Source: JADKBO01 sp965230345 (GTDB taxonomy: Bacteria; Bacteroidota; Bacteroidia; Chitinophagales; Saprospiraceae). Taken from it: 64,000 nt of DNA. Below the pieces are notes generated by a model. It did no database searches. It saw nothing but the letters and a program-made list of their open reading frames with translations, and was not told the origin of the DNA. A program made the translations under genes and the position numbers. Shown one piece after another: positions 36,348 through 45,519 of the stretch. Location: assembly GCA_965230345.1 (NCBI GenBank), contig CBDDKR010000002.1, positions 2,914,001-2,978,000 on the forward strand. The letters are read 5' to 3'. Each line of letters starts with the position of its first letter. Positions within the stretch are counted from its first letter, which is position 1.

Positions 36348-37103
36348 ATGATTAATGATATTACGGAACGATTTGTAGATTGTGTAGATGAACTGATTTC
36401 TTCAGGAACCATAAAGTCACAAGCCATGTTTGCCGATTATATTGGCATCAGTAGACAAGCCTATAATGAAATCAAACAAGGACGACGACGAGCAAAATCA
36501 GAAATGATTCAAAAAGCCATTGAGCACTTTTACTTTAATCCGTATTATATTTTTGGTGGTAAGGGAGAACGATTTGATAATCCCCATGAATACCGCGAAG
36601 TTGAGGACAACAATATAACTATGATTCCGATTAAGGCTCAAGCTGGGTACACGGATCATATTATTGACCCCGTCTTTCAAGCACGATTAAATACATTTAG
36701 ATTACCATTGCCCAAGTTTTTTGAGGGCCAGTTTTCAGCTTTTGAAGTAGAAGGCGATAGTATGTACCCTTCATTGGATGAGGGAGATTTGTTGATATGT
36801 TCTGAATTGGATCCTAATTATTATACGCATACCGTTAAAACAGATAAGGTATACGTCGTAATAACCAAAGAGGAAGTCTTGGTGAAAAGAGTAACGAATA
36901 AGTTTTATCCACAGAATTTACTAATCCTTCATTCGGATAATGAAAGTTATAAAGACATTAATATGAGGGCTTCCAAAATTCAACAAATATGGAAAGTAGA
37001 AGGTGTTTTGAAGCATACTTTGGAAAAACCAGAGCGCAGTAATTCGAGAGAATTGGAGTCCAAAGTTTCAGAGTTAATCAAACAATTATCTGATCGTAAA
37101 TAG
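36348..37103 (+). CDS. XRE/S24 LexA-like transcriptional regulator
   Basis: The 251-residue protein has an N-terminal helix-turn-helix (QAMFADYIGISRQAYNEIKQ) and a C-terminal S24 peptidase-like domain. The catalytic pair of LexA-type self-cleavage is present: Ser138 in EGDSMYPSL and Lys180 in EVLVKRV. An Ala-Gly bond (99-100, in IKAQAGYTD) sits where LexA and CI repressors are cut. Such proteins can respond to DNA damage through RecA, but in Bacteroidota many S24 regulators have other roles. It has its own promoter and no operon partner; it converges on a PorP gene at 2 bases. Confidence 0.9.
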   Translation: MINDITERFVDCVDELISSGTIKSQAMFADYIGISRQAYNEIKQGRRRAKSEMIQKAIEHFYFNPYYIFGGKGERFDNPHEYREVEDNNITMIPIKAQAGYTDHIIDPVFQARLNTFRLPLPKFFEGQFSAFEVEGDSMYPSLDEGDLLICSELDPNYYTHTVKTDKVYVVITKEEVLVKRVTNKFYPQNLLILHSDNESYKDINMRASKIQQIWKVEGVLKHTLEKPERSNSRELESKVSELIKQLSDRK

Positions 37104-37105
37104 AA

Positions 37106-38161
37106 TTAGAACGTGGGACAAAAGGTATTTTCATTTACATATTCTCCTAGGAAATTGACCGAAAATTCAACGATTCCCAATCCTTTTTGAGTTTGAAATA
37201 TGTCATTCAATTGATGGTCATAACTCAATCCAAGAATAAGCCCTTTGTATTCTAATCCGGCAATTATAATAGCTGATTCGGCATTGAATCCAATTTCATC
37301 ATTGCTTAATCTTATTCCAGGACCAACAAAGAATTGCTTGGTGTCGTCTTGAAGTGCCCTAAATTTAAATATGTTACTTAACAATATTTGATTATGCGGC
37401 CCTTGAAAAGAAGCAAGAATTCGTGGATTAATTGACATTGTTTCACTATATCCAAAGTCATATGAAGCGTGTACATTGAATCTTCTATATTGATTAAATT
37501 CCAATTCTAAACCACCTGTTTCAGAATCGTTCTTTTCAAAAAATGATTGATTCTTAACCAATATATGATATACAGATGCACCAATATTGAAGTTTGTTCT
37601 TTTGGCTGGCGAAATGGAGTAATGAATCCCTAAATTCAAATCAAAATTGCCAAAATTGTTCACAGGCAAATTCTCCAATGTTGCCCTATCGTAAGCATCA
37701 ATGAAGTTAAACTGATCTCCAAAAAGTAAATCTTCGTAGTTTAAACTTTTTTGAAATATTCCTGCTTGAATTCCACCTCCTATGTACTGTTTAGTTTTTT
37801 TATCCAATGCCTTGTGGTAGGCAGCAGTAAGAGCAATGCCTGTTTCGTTAAAGTCAACAATACTAGTACGATCTGATAAAAACATGATGCCAATTGCAGC
37901 AATGTCTTTACCTGTACGACCAGAATTTAGTTCAAATTTGACATCACCACTCGCACTAAATGATGAATAAGGACTTTGGGTTGCAGCCCTCCATTGATCT
38001 CTGTAATTGATCCCAATTCTATATAATCCACCAAAGGTTCCAGTCAATGCTGGATTAACCTGACCAGGGACTTGATAAAACTGTGTAAACTGAACATCTT
38101 GACCAGTCAAATTTACTACTAGTGAAAGTATGAAAAAAACACTACCTAAAAGGGACTTCAT
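37106..38161 (-). CDS. PorP/SprF-family type IX secretion membrane protein
   Basis: The 351-residue outer-membrane protein has a signal peptide (KSLLGSVFFILSLVVNLTGQ) and the PorP/SprF start DVQFTQFYQVPGQVNPALTG, then alternating beta strands as in a 14-stranded barrel, ending with an aromatic (CPTF). Family members bind peptidoglycan and associate with surface-anchored T9SS type B cargo. One or more such barrels usually pair with giant type B proteins; the one at 20204 is a possible client, though 12 kb away. A TAnnTTTG box is 38 bases upstream of the ATG. Confidence 0.93.
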   Translation of the reverse strand: MKSLLGSVFFILSLVVNLTGQDVQFTQFYQVPGQVNPALTGTFGGLYRIGINYRDQWRAATQSPYSSFSASGDVKFELNSGRTGKDIAAIGIMFLSDRTSIVDFNETGIALTAAYHKALDKKTKQYIGGGIQAGIFQKSLNYEDLLFGDQFNFIDAYDRATLENLPVNNFGNFDLNLGIHYSISPAKRTNFNIGASVYHILVKNQSFFEKNDSETGGLELEFNQYRRFNVHASYDFGYSETMSINPRILASFQGPHNQILLSNIFKFRALQDDTKQFFVGPGIRLSNDEIGFNAESAIIIAGLEYKGLILGLSYDHQLNDIFQTQKGLGIVEFSVNFLGEYVNENTFCPTF

Positions 38162-38198
38162 AGAGAATCAATTAAAGTTCATTTTATAATTGCGCACA

Positions 38199-38206
38199 CA
38201 AATGTA
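38199..38206 (-). promoter_or_regulatory. candidate -7 box of the PorP/SprF gene
   Basis: TACATTTG on the minus strand fits TAnnTTTG exactly, 38 bases before the ATG at 38161. The -33 box is not clear. Confidence 0.45.
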
Positions 38207-38243
38207 ACACAACAACTAAACAAACGGATTTTTGAACGGGAAA

Positions 38244-38591
38244 TTATAGATGAAGGGATTCTTTTCTTTTAAGAAGAATATCTTCACTTTCTTCTCTATC
38301 CGGATCAGGCACACAACAATCTACTGGGCAAACCGCAGCACATTGAGGTTCTTCGTGGAAACCTACGCATTCTGTACACTTATCAGGAACAATAAAATAG
38401 AAATCATCTGAAATTGGATCTAGCTTTTTATCCACATTAACGGAAGTCCCATCTTCTAAAGTATAACTACCACTCAACCCAGTTCCCTCTACCATACTCC
38501 ATTCAATACCACCTTCATAAATGGCATTGTTTGGGCATTCAGGTTCACATGCTCCACAATTTATGCATTCATCTGTAATGATTATTGCCAT
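38244..38591 (-). CDS. 2[4Fe-4S] ferredoxin
   Basis: The 115-residue protein has one cluster motif at the start (C9, C12, C15, C19 in ECINCGACEPECP) and a second after an insertion (CTECVGFHEEPQCAAVCPVD). The long spacing in the second C-x2-C-x8-C-x3-C motif and the about 35-residue insert between clusters are typical of the Alvin-like low-potential group. It carries electrons in the cytoplasm; partners cannot be read. It is monocistronic. Confidence 0.94.
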   Translation of the reverse strand: MAIIITDECINCGACEPECPNNAIYEGGIEWSMVEGTGLSGSYTLEDGTSVNVDKKLDPISDDFYFIVPDKCTECVGFHEEPQCAAVCPVDCCVPDPDREESEDILLKRKESLHL

Positions 38592-38666
38592 TATTTTACC
38601 TTAATTTTATCAGTTAAACACAAACAGTTTATGTTTAGTTCAACCAATGATTCAAGAAATTAGGTG

Positions 38667-38674
38667 CAAAAATA
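38667..38674 (-). promoter_or_regulatory. candidate -7 box of the ferredoxin gene
   Basis: TATTTTTG on the minus strand fits TAnnTTTG, about 75 bases before the ATG. No -33 TTG at the ideal distance. Confidence 0.35.
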
Positions 38675-38882
38675 CGCAATAATTATTTCTAATTAAACAT
38701 TTAAATGAACAACTACAACGCTTTAATGACTTCAATGATCACAACTTGATACAATACCATTGATGATGATTTGTATTGAAATTGTGGAATGTTGCACAAG
38801 CATGGTATGTTTTAAGACTAAGAATAAATTATATCATATCAACAATTAATTTAATATTTGTAGTGATTAGGAGTACCTATAT

Positions 38883-40379
38883 ATGACATCATTAAAGAGT
38901 TTTGCCAAGGAAACTGTAATTTATGGGTTAAGTCACATCTTGCCTCGTATACTGCATTACATTGTAATGACTGTATACCTCACTTATCGGTTTAATGATC
39001 AAACCTCGGATTATGGTATATATTCAGATCTATATGCTTATTCATCGATCATTTTAGTTTTAATGATATTTAGAATGGATACAGCTTATTTTCGATTTGG
39101 TAGTAAATATGCTAATAAGGACTTGGTTTTTTCAACAGTGCTCGTGCCGATATTTATAACAGTGGGAATTTTGGGTGGCGGACTATTTGTTTTTTCAGGT
39201 GGATTGGCGGAATTGATGGGATATGCGGAACAAACGCATTATGTTAGGTGGTTTGCTATAATTCTTAGCTTAGATGCTCTTTCTGCAACAGTATTTGCGA
39301 GGTTTCGATTGGCGAATAGACCTTGGAGGTTTTTGTTTTACAGGGTTGCAAATGTGATTATTACCATTTTAGCAGTACTATTTTTCCTTGAATTTTTACC
39401 TTGGTTTAATCCAAGCGGATATGATATGTTTATGGAAAAGTTATCGATTAAGAACGAGCTAGATTTTGTCTTTCTTTCGAATTTGATTGCTAGTGTTTCT
39501 GTTTTTGCGCTCTTATTGCCAGAGTATTTTAAAGCCAAATTTGCAATATCTAGAGAGTTACTTCGAGAGGTTTTACAATATTCATGGCCCTTGGTCATCG
39601 TAGCAGTTGCTGCCACACTTAATCAATCCTTGACCATTATTTTGCAAAAGTATTGGCTGCCTGGAACTTGGGAAGAAAACTTAAATTGGGTAGGAATTTT
39701 TGGAGCCGCTGCCAAATTGGCTATTTTACTTAATTTATTCACCACAGCATTTAATTATGCCGCAGAGCCTTTTTTCTTTAATAATGCAGCCAAAGAGAAC
39801 AAGAAAGAAATCTATGGAGATGTAACTCTTATGTATGCTATTTTTTCGTCGATTGTAGCAATGGGAACATACTTGTTCATTGATTTATTTGTCTTGCTTA
39901 TAGGTAGTAATTACCGGCCAGGAATTGTTGTAGTACCTATTTTGTTGATTGCTTATATCCTTCTAGGAATTTATTATATGGTTGCCATTTGGTATAAGCT
40001 TGCTGATAAAACATTGTTCGGGGCACTAGTATCATTTGTTGGAGTAATCATAACGATTGTTGCAAGTTTTATTCTCTTACCAACATTAGGGATTGTTGGA
40101 GCGGGTTGGACAGCTTTGATTTGTTACTTTACTATGTTGATTCTATGTTATAAATTGGGTCAACGATATTATCCTATTGAATATCCCGTAAAGAGGGTTT
40201 TAATCATTTTACTTTGGACTGGATTGATAATATTTATTTCATTTGTCCTAAGAGCTAAATTATCTCTATCCCTATGGAATAATGTAATGATTAATACTTT
40301 ATTGTTTGCAAGTGGAGCATGGGTGATTTTCAAAAAAGAAAAGACCTTTATTATAAATTCTTTTGCCAAGAATAAATGA
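38883..40379 (+). CDS. polysaccharide biosynthesis / oligosaccharide flippase (Wzx-like)
   Basis: The 498-residue membrane protein has about 12-14 helices and the MOP-superfamily start SFAKETVIYGLSHILPRILHY. Matching internal regions are LREVLQYSWPLVIVAVAATL and a second half with FNYAAEPFFFNNA. Such proteins flip lipid-linked sugars across the inner membrane. It overlaps the DUF3810 gene by four bases (ATGA), so both are made together. Confidence 0.88.
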   Translation: MTSLKSFAKETVIYGLSHILPRILHYIVMTVYLTYRFNDQTSDYGIYSDLYAYSSIILVLMIFRMDTAYFRFGSKYANKDLVFSTVLVPIFITVGILGGGLFVFSGGLAELMGYAEQTHYVRWFAIILSLDALSATVFARFRLANRPWRFLFYRVANVIITILAVLFFLEFLPWFNPSGYDMFMEKLSIKNELDFVFLSNLIASVSVFALLLPEYFKAKFAISRELLREVLQYSWPLVIVAVAATLNQSLTIILQKYWLPGTWEENLNWVGIFGAAAKLAILLNLFTTAFNYAAEPFFFNNAAKENKKEIYGDVTLMYAIFSSIVAMGTYLFIDLFVLLIGSNYRPGIVVVPILLIAYILLGIYYMVAIWYKLADKTLFGALVSFVGVIITIVASFILLPTLGIVGAGWTALICYFTMLILCYKLGQRYYPIEYPVKRVLIILLWTGLIIFISFVLRAKLSLSLWNNVMINTLLFASGAWVIFKKEKTFIINSFAKNK

Positions 40380-41476
40380 AATATTTAGTCCGAATTATTA
40401 GGAATAATGCAAAAAAGAGTGATATTCTACTCTTTGTATTATTGCTTGTATTACTCTGTATACAATTCTTATGTAGTACGGAAATCATTGATCGTTATTA
40501 TACCAATTTGGCCTTCGTTGGAATAAGAAAACTAACCAATTTGGCTTTGGGGTGGATGCCGTTCCCTCCTATGTATTTGTTTAATCTCGTTGTATTAATT
40601 TTGCTGTTTCGTGGTGCTTTATATTTTCTACGAAAAGGTAGAAGAAAGTGGTTACTATTGCTTTTCTTCATTATCAGATCTAGTCTATGGCTATTTGTTA
40701 GTTTTCATATCATGTGGGGTTTGAATTATAAGAGTTTGAGCCTAAAGGATAGATTGAATTTGAGCCATGAAGTAATATCCATGGAAGAGTTGAAGAGAAG
40801 TACGTTCGAAGTGGTTGATTCTTTAAATTCCTTAAGACAGAGAATGGATGGTCAAGTTGAATATCGCAATAGTTCAGATCTAGATGGATTGATTTCGGAA
40901 TTAGGTGAACAGCAAAGGAAAGTATTTAAAGGAGCTGGTATTAAAGATGATTCGGAAGTCATACTTCGTGTAATTTACCCTAAGGGAGTCTTATTACATT
41001 TTTCGACAGCTGGAATTTATTACCCATTTGTAGAAGAAGGGCATATTGATGGCGGCCTGCATTATCTTCAGTGGCCAGCAACCTTAGCACATGAAATGGC
41101 TCATGGTTATGGGATAGGGGATGAAGGAGAATGCAATTTCATCGCAATACTGACTTGTCTTCGATCTCCTAGATTGGATATTCAGTATTCTGGTTTGTTG
41201 ATGTATTATAGATATTTAGCACGTGCAATATATTCTGATAAGTCGGCTTATGCCGAAGTTCAAGCTAATGTTTCAAAGGTTGTCAAAAATGATTTGGCAA
41301 CTATACGTGCAGAACTGAATAAATATCCAGACGTTTTTCCAGACTTAAGAAATTTGATTTACGATACTTTCTTAAAAAGCAACGGAATCAAAAAAGGGAT
41401 AAAGAGTTATGGTACTGTGATCAATAATGTGTTTAGTTATGAGAAACGTTATGGTTCCATTTATAGAAATAGATAA
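40376..41476 (+). CDS. DUF3810 membrane protein, predicted zinc metalloprotease
   Basis: The 366-residue protein has about three N-terminal helices (DILLFVLLLVLLCIQFL, MYLFNLVVLILLFRGALYFL, LFFIIRSSLWLFVSFHIM) and a C-terminal domain with the zinc motif HEMAH (H239-H243) followed by GIGDEGECNFIA, whose Glu may be the third ligand. DUF3810 is common in Bacteroidota and has no known substrate. The start overlaps the upstream flippase. A processing role in the envelope is a guess. Confidence 0.88.
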   Translation: MKYLVRIIRNNAKKSDILLFVLLLVLLCIQFLCSTEIIDRYYTNLAFVGIRKLTNLALGWMPFPPMYLFNLVVLILLFRGALYFLRKGRRKWLLLLFFIIRSSLWLFVSFHIMWGLNYKSLSLKDRLNLSHEVISMEELKRSTFEVVDSLNSLRQRMDGQVEYRNSSDLDGLISELGEQQRKVFKGAGIKDDSEVILRVIYPKGVLLHFSTAGIYYPFVEEGHIDGGLHYLQWPATLAHEMAHGYGIGDEGECNFIAILTCLRSPRLDIQYSGLLMYYRYLARAIYSDKSAYAEVQANVSKVVKNDLATIRAELNKYPDVFPDLRNLIYDTFLKSNGIKKGIKSYGTVINNVFSYEKRYGSIYRNR

Positions 41477-41493
41477 ACGAAGATTACTAATAT

Positions 41494-42261
41494 TTAGACT
41501 CTTTCGAATTCCATTCTACAAACATCTTTGTTCGAGGTGAAAATCTTGTCCAGTTTTGACGTAATGGGTAGAGTAATGCGCTGAAGGAAAATTGAAAGAC
41601 CATTTAATGGTTCTCCCTCTTCTCTTGATTTCGAGTTAAGAACTTTACGAATTATACCACATACATAATAGCTAAATCTAATATTGATAAACTTTGATGC
41701 ATAAAGTCTAAACCCAGATTCGTTCATTATTTTTTCGTAGTAACTTATCGGTCTTCCTTGACATAAATCATCACCTTTTACTTGATTTTCTATCCTTTCG
41801 AAGAGAATTACTTTGTCGGAACTTATTCTCGCAATTTCTTTAACCAATTTTTTAAGCATGGTTTCATCTGTATTATGCTGTAAAACGGTTGCGGTGAAAG
41901 AAATGTTGAAATTTTTGTCAGGAAATGGAAGTGAGGTGCCATCAATCTTTTGAACATTGATACCCAAAGGAATTTTGTTCTTAGCGAGTTTAACCATTTG
42001 ATCAGAGATGTCAACTCCATTCAAGGATTTAGGACGATGTTTCCAAATTTCTATTAAATTCCCCCCTGGTCCATGACCAACTTCTAGAACATTTTGATTT
42101 TTGAACGAGACTTCATTCAAAAGCTTAAGAAATTCTTTTCTTTTGTATCGGTAAAATGGTTCATCATCACCAGCAATTATATTTTTTCCATTTTCTCTTT
42201 TTTCAATTCTTAATCCAACTGTGGACCAGTATTGTTCAGGGTGATATTTTTTAGCGCTCAT
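41494..42261 (-). CDS. class I SAM-dependent methyltransferase
   Basis: The 255-residue protein has motif I VLEVGHGPGGN, the acidic motif NGVDISDQMVKLA and the motif FPDKNFNISFTATVLQH. The preceding HPEQYWSTVGLRIEKR resembles small-molecule or sugar methyltransferases rather than MenG/UbiE. It is the last gene of the mqnB operon, 10 bases after mqnB. The substrate is unknown. Confidence 0.85.
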   Translation of the reverse strand: MSAKKYHPEQYWSTVGLRIEKRENGKNIIAGDDEPFYRYKRKEFLKLLNEVSFKNQNVLEVGHGPGGNLIEIWKHRPKSLNGVDISDQMVKLAKNKIPLGINVQKIDGTSLPFPDKNFNISFTATVLQHNTDETMLKKLVKEIARISSDKVILFERIENQVKGDDLCQGRPISYYEKIMNESGFRLYASKFINIRFSYYVCGIIRKVLNSKSREEGEPLNGLSIFLQRITLPITSKLDKIFTSNKDVCRMEFERV

Positions 42262-42271
42262 TAATAAGATT

Positions 42272-42940
42272 TTAGATGTTATGAATTAGTTTAATGATGT
42301 AATCGTTTAAATTAGAGATGGCTAAGGGGATATCCCAATTATCTTTGTTTCTTGGTTCGACTTTGTTAGAGATAGACCTGAATTGGTGGCATTTTATATT
42401 ACTCATCCTCGAAGTGTAAAAGAAAGCAGCTCCTTCCATAGATTCAATATGAGCAGAGTATTTTGACTTTACCTGTTCAATAGCATTCTGTTCTCCGTGA
42501 ACTTTATTGACTGTAATTCCATGCACTTTGATGAGATCAGATTCAATTAATGGCTCATTTTTAATCCACCCATTGTAGTAAGGATACAGATTTTTATCGT
42601 GCAGTTCTAACTCAAAAATATCCGTGAAAGCGCCATCTTTCTGCTGTATTCCCAAATCTGAAAATCGATCTTGAACAACTTCCACAACACTTCCTATAGC
42701 CAGAGAATCTGTAAATGTTCCTGCTATACCAAGATTGATCGCAATATCTAAGGAATCGTACCCAGAATACCTAGAAAGTGCAAATGTTGTATGAACCATT
42801 CCGACTCCTGTTACCAGAATATCAATGGAATTTTCGTCATTCGTAAATTTGGAGAACCCTTCTTTTGTCCAATTATTTTCTAAATGTTGAAGTAATGGTG
42901 CAATTTCAAATGCAGTGGCAGCAACAATAAGTATATTCAT
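42272..42940 (-). CDS. mqnB: futalosine hydrolase
   Basis: MqnB splits futalosine into dehypoxanthine futalosine and hypoxanthine in the alternative menaquinone pathway. The 222-residue protein is a nucleoside-phosphorylase-like fold: ILIVAATAFEIAPLLQHL, ILVTGVGMVHTTFALSRY, INLGIAGTF, VEVVQDRFSDLG and SMEGAAFFYTSRM are the family marks. The ATG at 42940 begins one base after the preceding stop codon; a TTG at 42949 is less likely. It points to a futalosine route in this organism. Confidence 0.9.
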   Translation of the reverse strand: MNILIVAATAFEIAPLLQHLENNWTKEGFSKFTNDENSIDILVTGVGMVHTTFALSRYSGYDSLDIAINLGIAGTFTDSLAIGSVVEVVQDRFSDLGIQQKDGAFTDIFELELHDKNLYPYYNGWIKNEPLIESDLIKVHGITVNKVHGEQNAIEQVKSKYSAHIESMEGAAFFYTSRMSNIKCHQFRSISNKVEPRNKDNWDIPLAISNLNDYIIKLIHNI

Positions 42941-42941
42941 A

Positions 42942-43340
42942 TTAATCAATTTCTAAATGGTAAACATCTTGTTTGTTTCGCGAAATATTATGAATCTTGA
43001 ATGCTCCAAGATTCCCGTTGCAAAACTCAACGAAGTCAAACGTTTTACATGATTTAGGAAGTCTGGAAAAAATTAATGTAAAAGAAAAAGAGGTATTGGA
43101 GGGACAAAATGTCCAAACGGGAAAAATAGATATTCCTTCTACGTGATGTAATTTACTTTCATGATCAGACCCTTGATCCAATAGATAGGTTGTAGGCCAA
43201 ATTCTTGCATAACTTTCATACGTCCTTGTTTTATATCGTAAATGCACGGTAACTTGTCCTTCATTCTCTATGATTTCTTGGGCTTCTTCAAGAAGAATCT
43301 TATCTGTCTTAACTACAGGGGATTTAATCTTTACCGACAT
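42942..43340 (-). CDS. unrecognised 132-residue protein in the mqnB operon
   Basis: No family is recognised. It has no signal peptide or membrane helix and a mixed alpha/beta look (EEAQEIIENEGQVTVHLRYK, ARIWPTTYLLDQGSDHESKL, GISIFPVWTFCPSNTSFSF). It starts with ATG overlapping the GNAT stop codon by one base (TAATG) and ends one base before mqnB, so it is translated in step with both. Its conservation with mqnB in relatives would be informative. Confidence 0.75.
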   Translation of the reverse strand: MSVKIKSPVVKTDKILLEEAQEIIENEGQVTVHLRYKTRTYESYARIWPTTYLLDQGSDHESKLHHVEGISIFPVWTFCPSNTSFSFTLIFSRLPKSCKTFDFVEFCNGNLGAFKIHNISRNKQDVYHLEID

Positions 43341-43834
43341 TATTTGATTATTTTACTCATTACAAAATCTTCCATAAGATATCCATTTCCAATATCAATG
43401 TCCTCTACTTTATCTATGGAAAAACCTAGCTTCTCATAAAATGAAACGGCTTTATTGAATCGGTTCACATTGAGTGAGATGAACCGCATTTTTTGGATTT
43501 TGGCACTATTGTTTACAGATGTCATTAGTGTTTTACCAATGGATTGACCTTGGTAAGTGGGAATGACATACAGTTTATGAATCTTAGTTGTGGAGGTGTC
43601 GGAATAATGCTTGAATCCAACAAATCCAACAACATCTTTTTGGTTAGCACCTAAATATATATCAAACAATACACCATTCTCCATCTGTCGTTTCAGGGAA
43701 TTTGTACTATACATCATATCTAACATATAGTAGAGTTGTCGATCGCTCAATATTTCCTTAAAAGTTTGTGGCCATGTATGATGAGCCACTTTTTGAACCA
43801 TCCAAATGTCTTCTATATTTGCTCTGTATATCAC
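43340..43834 (-). CDS. GNAT-family N-acetyltransferase
   Basis: The 164-residue protein has the GNAT fold marks: YRANIEDIWMVQKVAHHTWP at the start, VVGFVGFKHY, and the acetyl-CoA loop VIPTYQGQSIGKTLM, then VNRFNKAVSFYEKLGF. The substrate is unknown; small-molecule or protein N-acetylation is possible. It overlaps both neighbours by one to four bases. Confidence 0.9.
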   Translation of the reverse strand: MIYRANIEDIWMVQKVAHHTWPQTFKEILSDRQLYYMLDMMYSTNSLKRQMENGVLFDIYLGANQKDVVGFVGFKHYSDTSTTKIHKLYVIPTYQGQSIGKTLMTSVNNSAKIQKMRFISLNVNRFNKAVSFYEKLGFSIDKVEDIDIGNGYLMEDFVMSKIIK

Positions 43835-45519
43835 TTGATGCTGTATATTTTAACTTCATTAATACATATCTTTCTCTTACTCGAAGCGTTCCACAAATAT
43901 ACTTCAACATGCGTCATATTGGAAGGCCTTTCAGCATCCAAATAGTCTCGGTGCTTGCCACGGTTGTTATTGATTCTTTGTAACCTCATGATTTGGCTAT
44001 CTTCTTCATGGGTCTCGGCATTGTAAAATCTAAAAATTAATTGAGCCCACCTCCATGATTGCCATTCTTGATCTACAATTTCGAAATCTACATAAGCCCG
44101 AATAAGATGAATTTCTTTTGGCAAATATACCTGTGTGGAAGTTGTATTCTGGACATGTTCTGAAAGACAGGTGTCAATAGGGATATGTTTGATTAAAATA
44201 CTATCCTCAATCGGAGATGTATGGATGTAATCAGAGTCCAATAATTTGAGCACATCTCGATCAATATTAGTACGTCCAATGATGGCTTTATAATAGTGTT
44301 TTGTCATTTCACCAGCTCTAAACCATCCTCCATGATGTGCTTGATGCGTCCACCAGAGGTTGATGTAAAGAGAAACTAGAATAAGACCAATTAAAGGATA
44401 CTTGATCCAAGATTTTCTGGCTGACTTCAATAAGTGAGCAAAAGGTATTGCTAATATGGGATAAATTTGAATCAATGCCCTTTGTCCTAAACTTCCTCCA
44501 TACCACCAAATATCCCAAGCAAAAGTTACATATATAAAAAGAGAGATGAATAATAAGATTGGGATTTTCCAAGTACGATAAGATTCGGGCCAATTGAAGA
44601 ATCCCAAGAAGGGCAATGCCATTAGAGGAGTATACATTATCCATCCAGCTTTGAACGAAAAAAAACCTTTCCAAATATGAGGTCTCAACCAAGAAAAACC
44701 TTGATCCTGATAGCTGTACTGAATCCATTGACCGCTCACAAATTTCCAATAAAACAACTGAATAAATCCAATACAGAAAACAATAAGTGCGGCACTTAGT
44801 AACTTATATTTATTGAGTTTTATAAAATCAAAAGTTTGTCTCTTTTTTGAGGATATTATATATCCAAGTGGAACAAAAATCGCAAGTATTTCTGTTGGCC
44901 TTGCCAACGCCATCAAACCTATAACTATACTAATAATGATGAAATAGTTCCATTGATTTCGTAGGGACAATTTGTAAGTGTACCAAAGGATAATGGAATA
45001 TGCTGTAAATAGATAGTTATGAGACATCGCATTCGTAATGCTGCCATATGTAAGCAGATTTGTTCCTAATGCGATTAGTATTAAGGTAATGGCTACGATG
45101 GTGTCAGAAAAGTATAGAAGTAAAAACCTTCGTAGGTAAAGTAATCCAATGAAAATAACAAGAAATCCTTGGAGCATTAGAGCAAGTTGGTAGGGTAAGG
45201 TATATCCATCTTGATCATATCCAAGGATGCCCGCGACCAAATGCCCCACAGCAAAAGCAGGAGTATAAAGAACCGCCATGCCTATACTGTATTTTAAAAC
45301 TTTATTACCATTTGAAGCGGTGTAATAAGAATCCGTCGTTGGAGCAAATTTGTATTTTTCGCGATCTGCTTCGGTGAAATCGAGCTTTTTTATATCCTGA
45401 TGAATAAAAATTGCAGGAAGGTATAAATAGTAACCAGCCACATCCCATGAAATAACGGCTTCAGTATTTTGAGCTTTGTATTTTGGGTGATAAACTAATC
45501 CTGCAATACAATAGATCAA
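43831..45519 (-). CDS. membrane glycosyltransferase-like protein (GT39/PMT-like)
   Basis: The 562-residue protein has about ten hydrophobic helices with loops typical of lipid-linked sugar transferases (SWDVAGYYLYLPAIFI, SNGNKVLKYSIGMAVLYTPAFA, LMALARPTEILAIFVPLGY, WWYGGSLGQRALIQIYPILAIP). The acidic first loop SWDVAGYYLY resembles the GT39/ArnT-like catalytic loop. The start is uncertain: TTG at 45519 is the only standard codon, but the frame stays open upstream for 27 codons with a membrane-like sequence and a TAA before it. It is the first gene of the five-gene operon leading to mqnB. Confidence 0.8.
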   Translation of the reverse strand: MIYCIAGLVYHPKYKAQNTEAVISWDVAGYYLYLPAIFIHQDIKKLDFTEADREKYKFAPTTDSYYTASNGNKVLKYSIGMAVLYTPAFAVGHLVAGILGYDQDGYTLPYQLALMLQGFLVIFIGLLYLRRFLLLYFSDTIVAITLILIALGTNLLTYGSITNAMSHNYLFTAYSIILWYTYKLSLRNQWNYFIIISIVIGLMALARPTEILAIFVPLGYIISSKKRQTFDFIKLNKYKLLSAALIVFCIGFIQLFYWKFVSGQWIQYSYQDQGFSWLRPHIWKGFFSFKAGWIMYTPLMALPFLGFFNWPESYRTWKIPILLFISLFIYVTFAWDIWWYGGSLGQRALIQIYPILAIPFAHLLKSARKSWIKYPLIGLILVSLYINLWWTHQAHHGGWFRAGEMTKHYYKAIIGRTNIDRDVLKLLDSDYIHTSPIEDSILIKHIPIDTCLSEHVQNTTSTQVYLPKEIHLIRAYVDFEIVDQEWQSWRWAQLIFRFYNAETHEEDSQIMRLQRINNNRGKHRDYLDAERPSNMTHVEVYLWNASSKRKICINEVKIYSIK

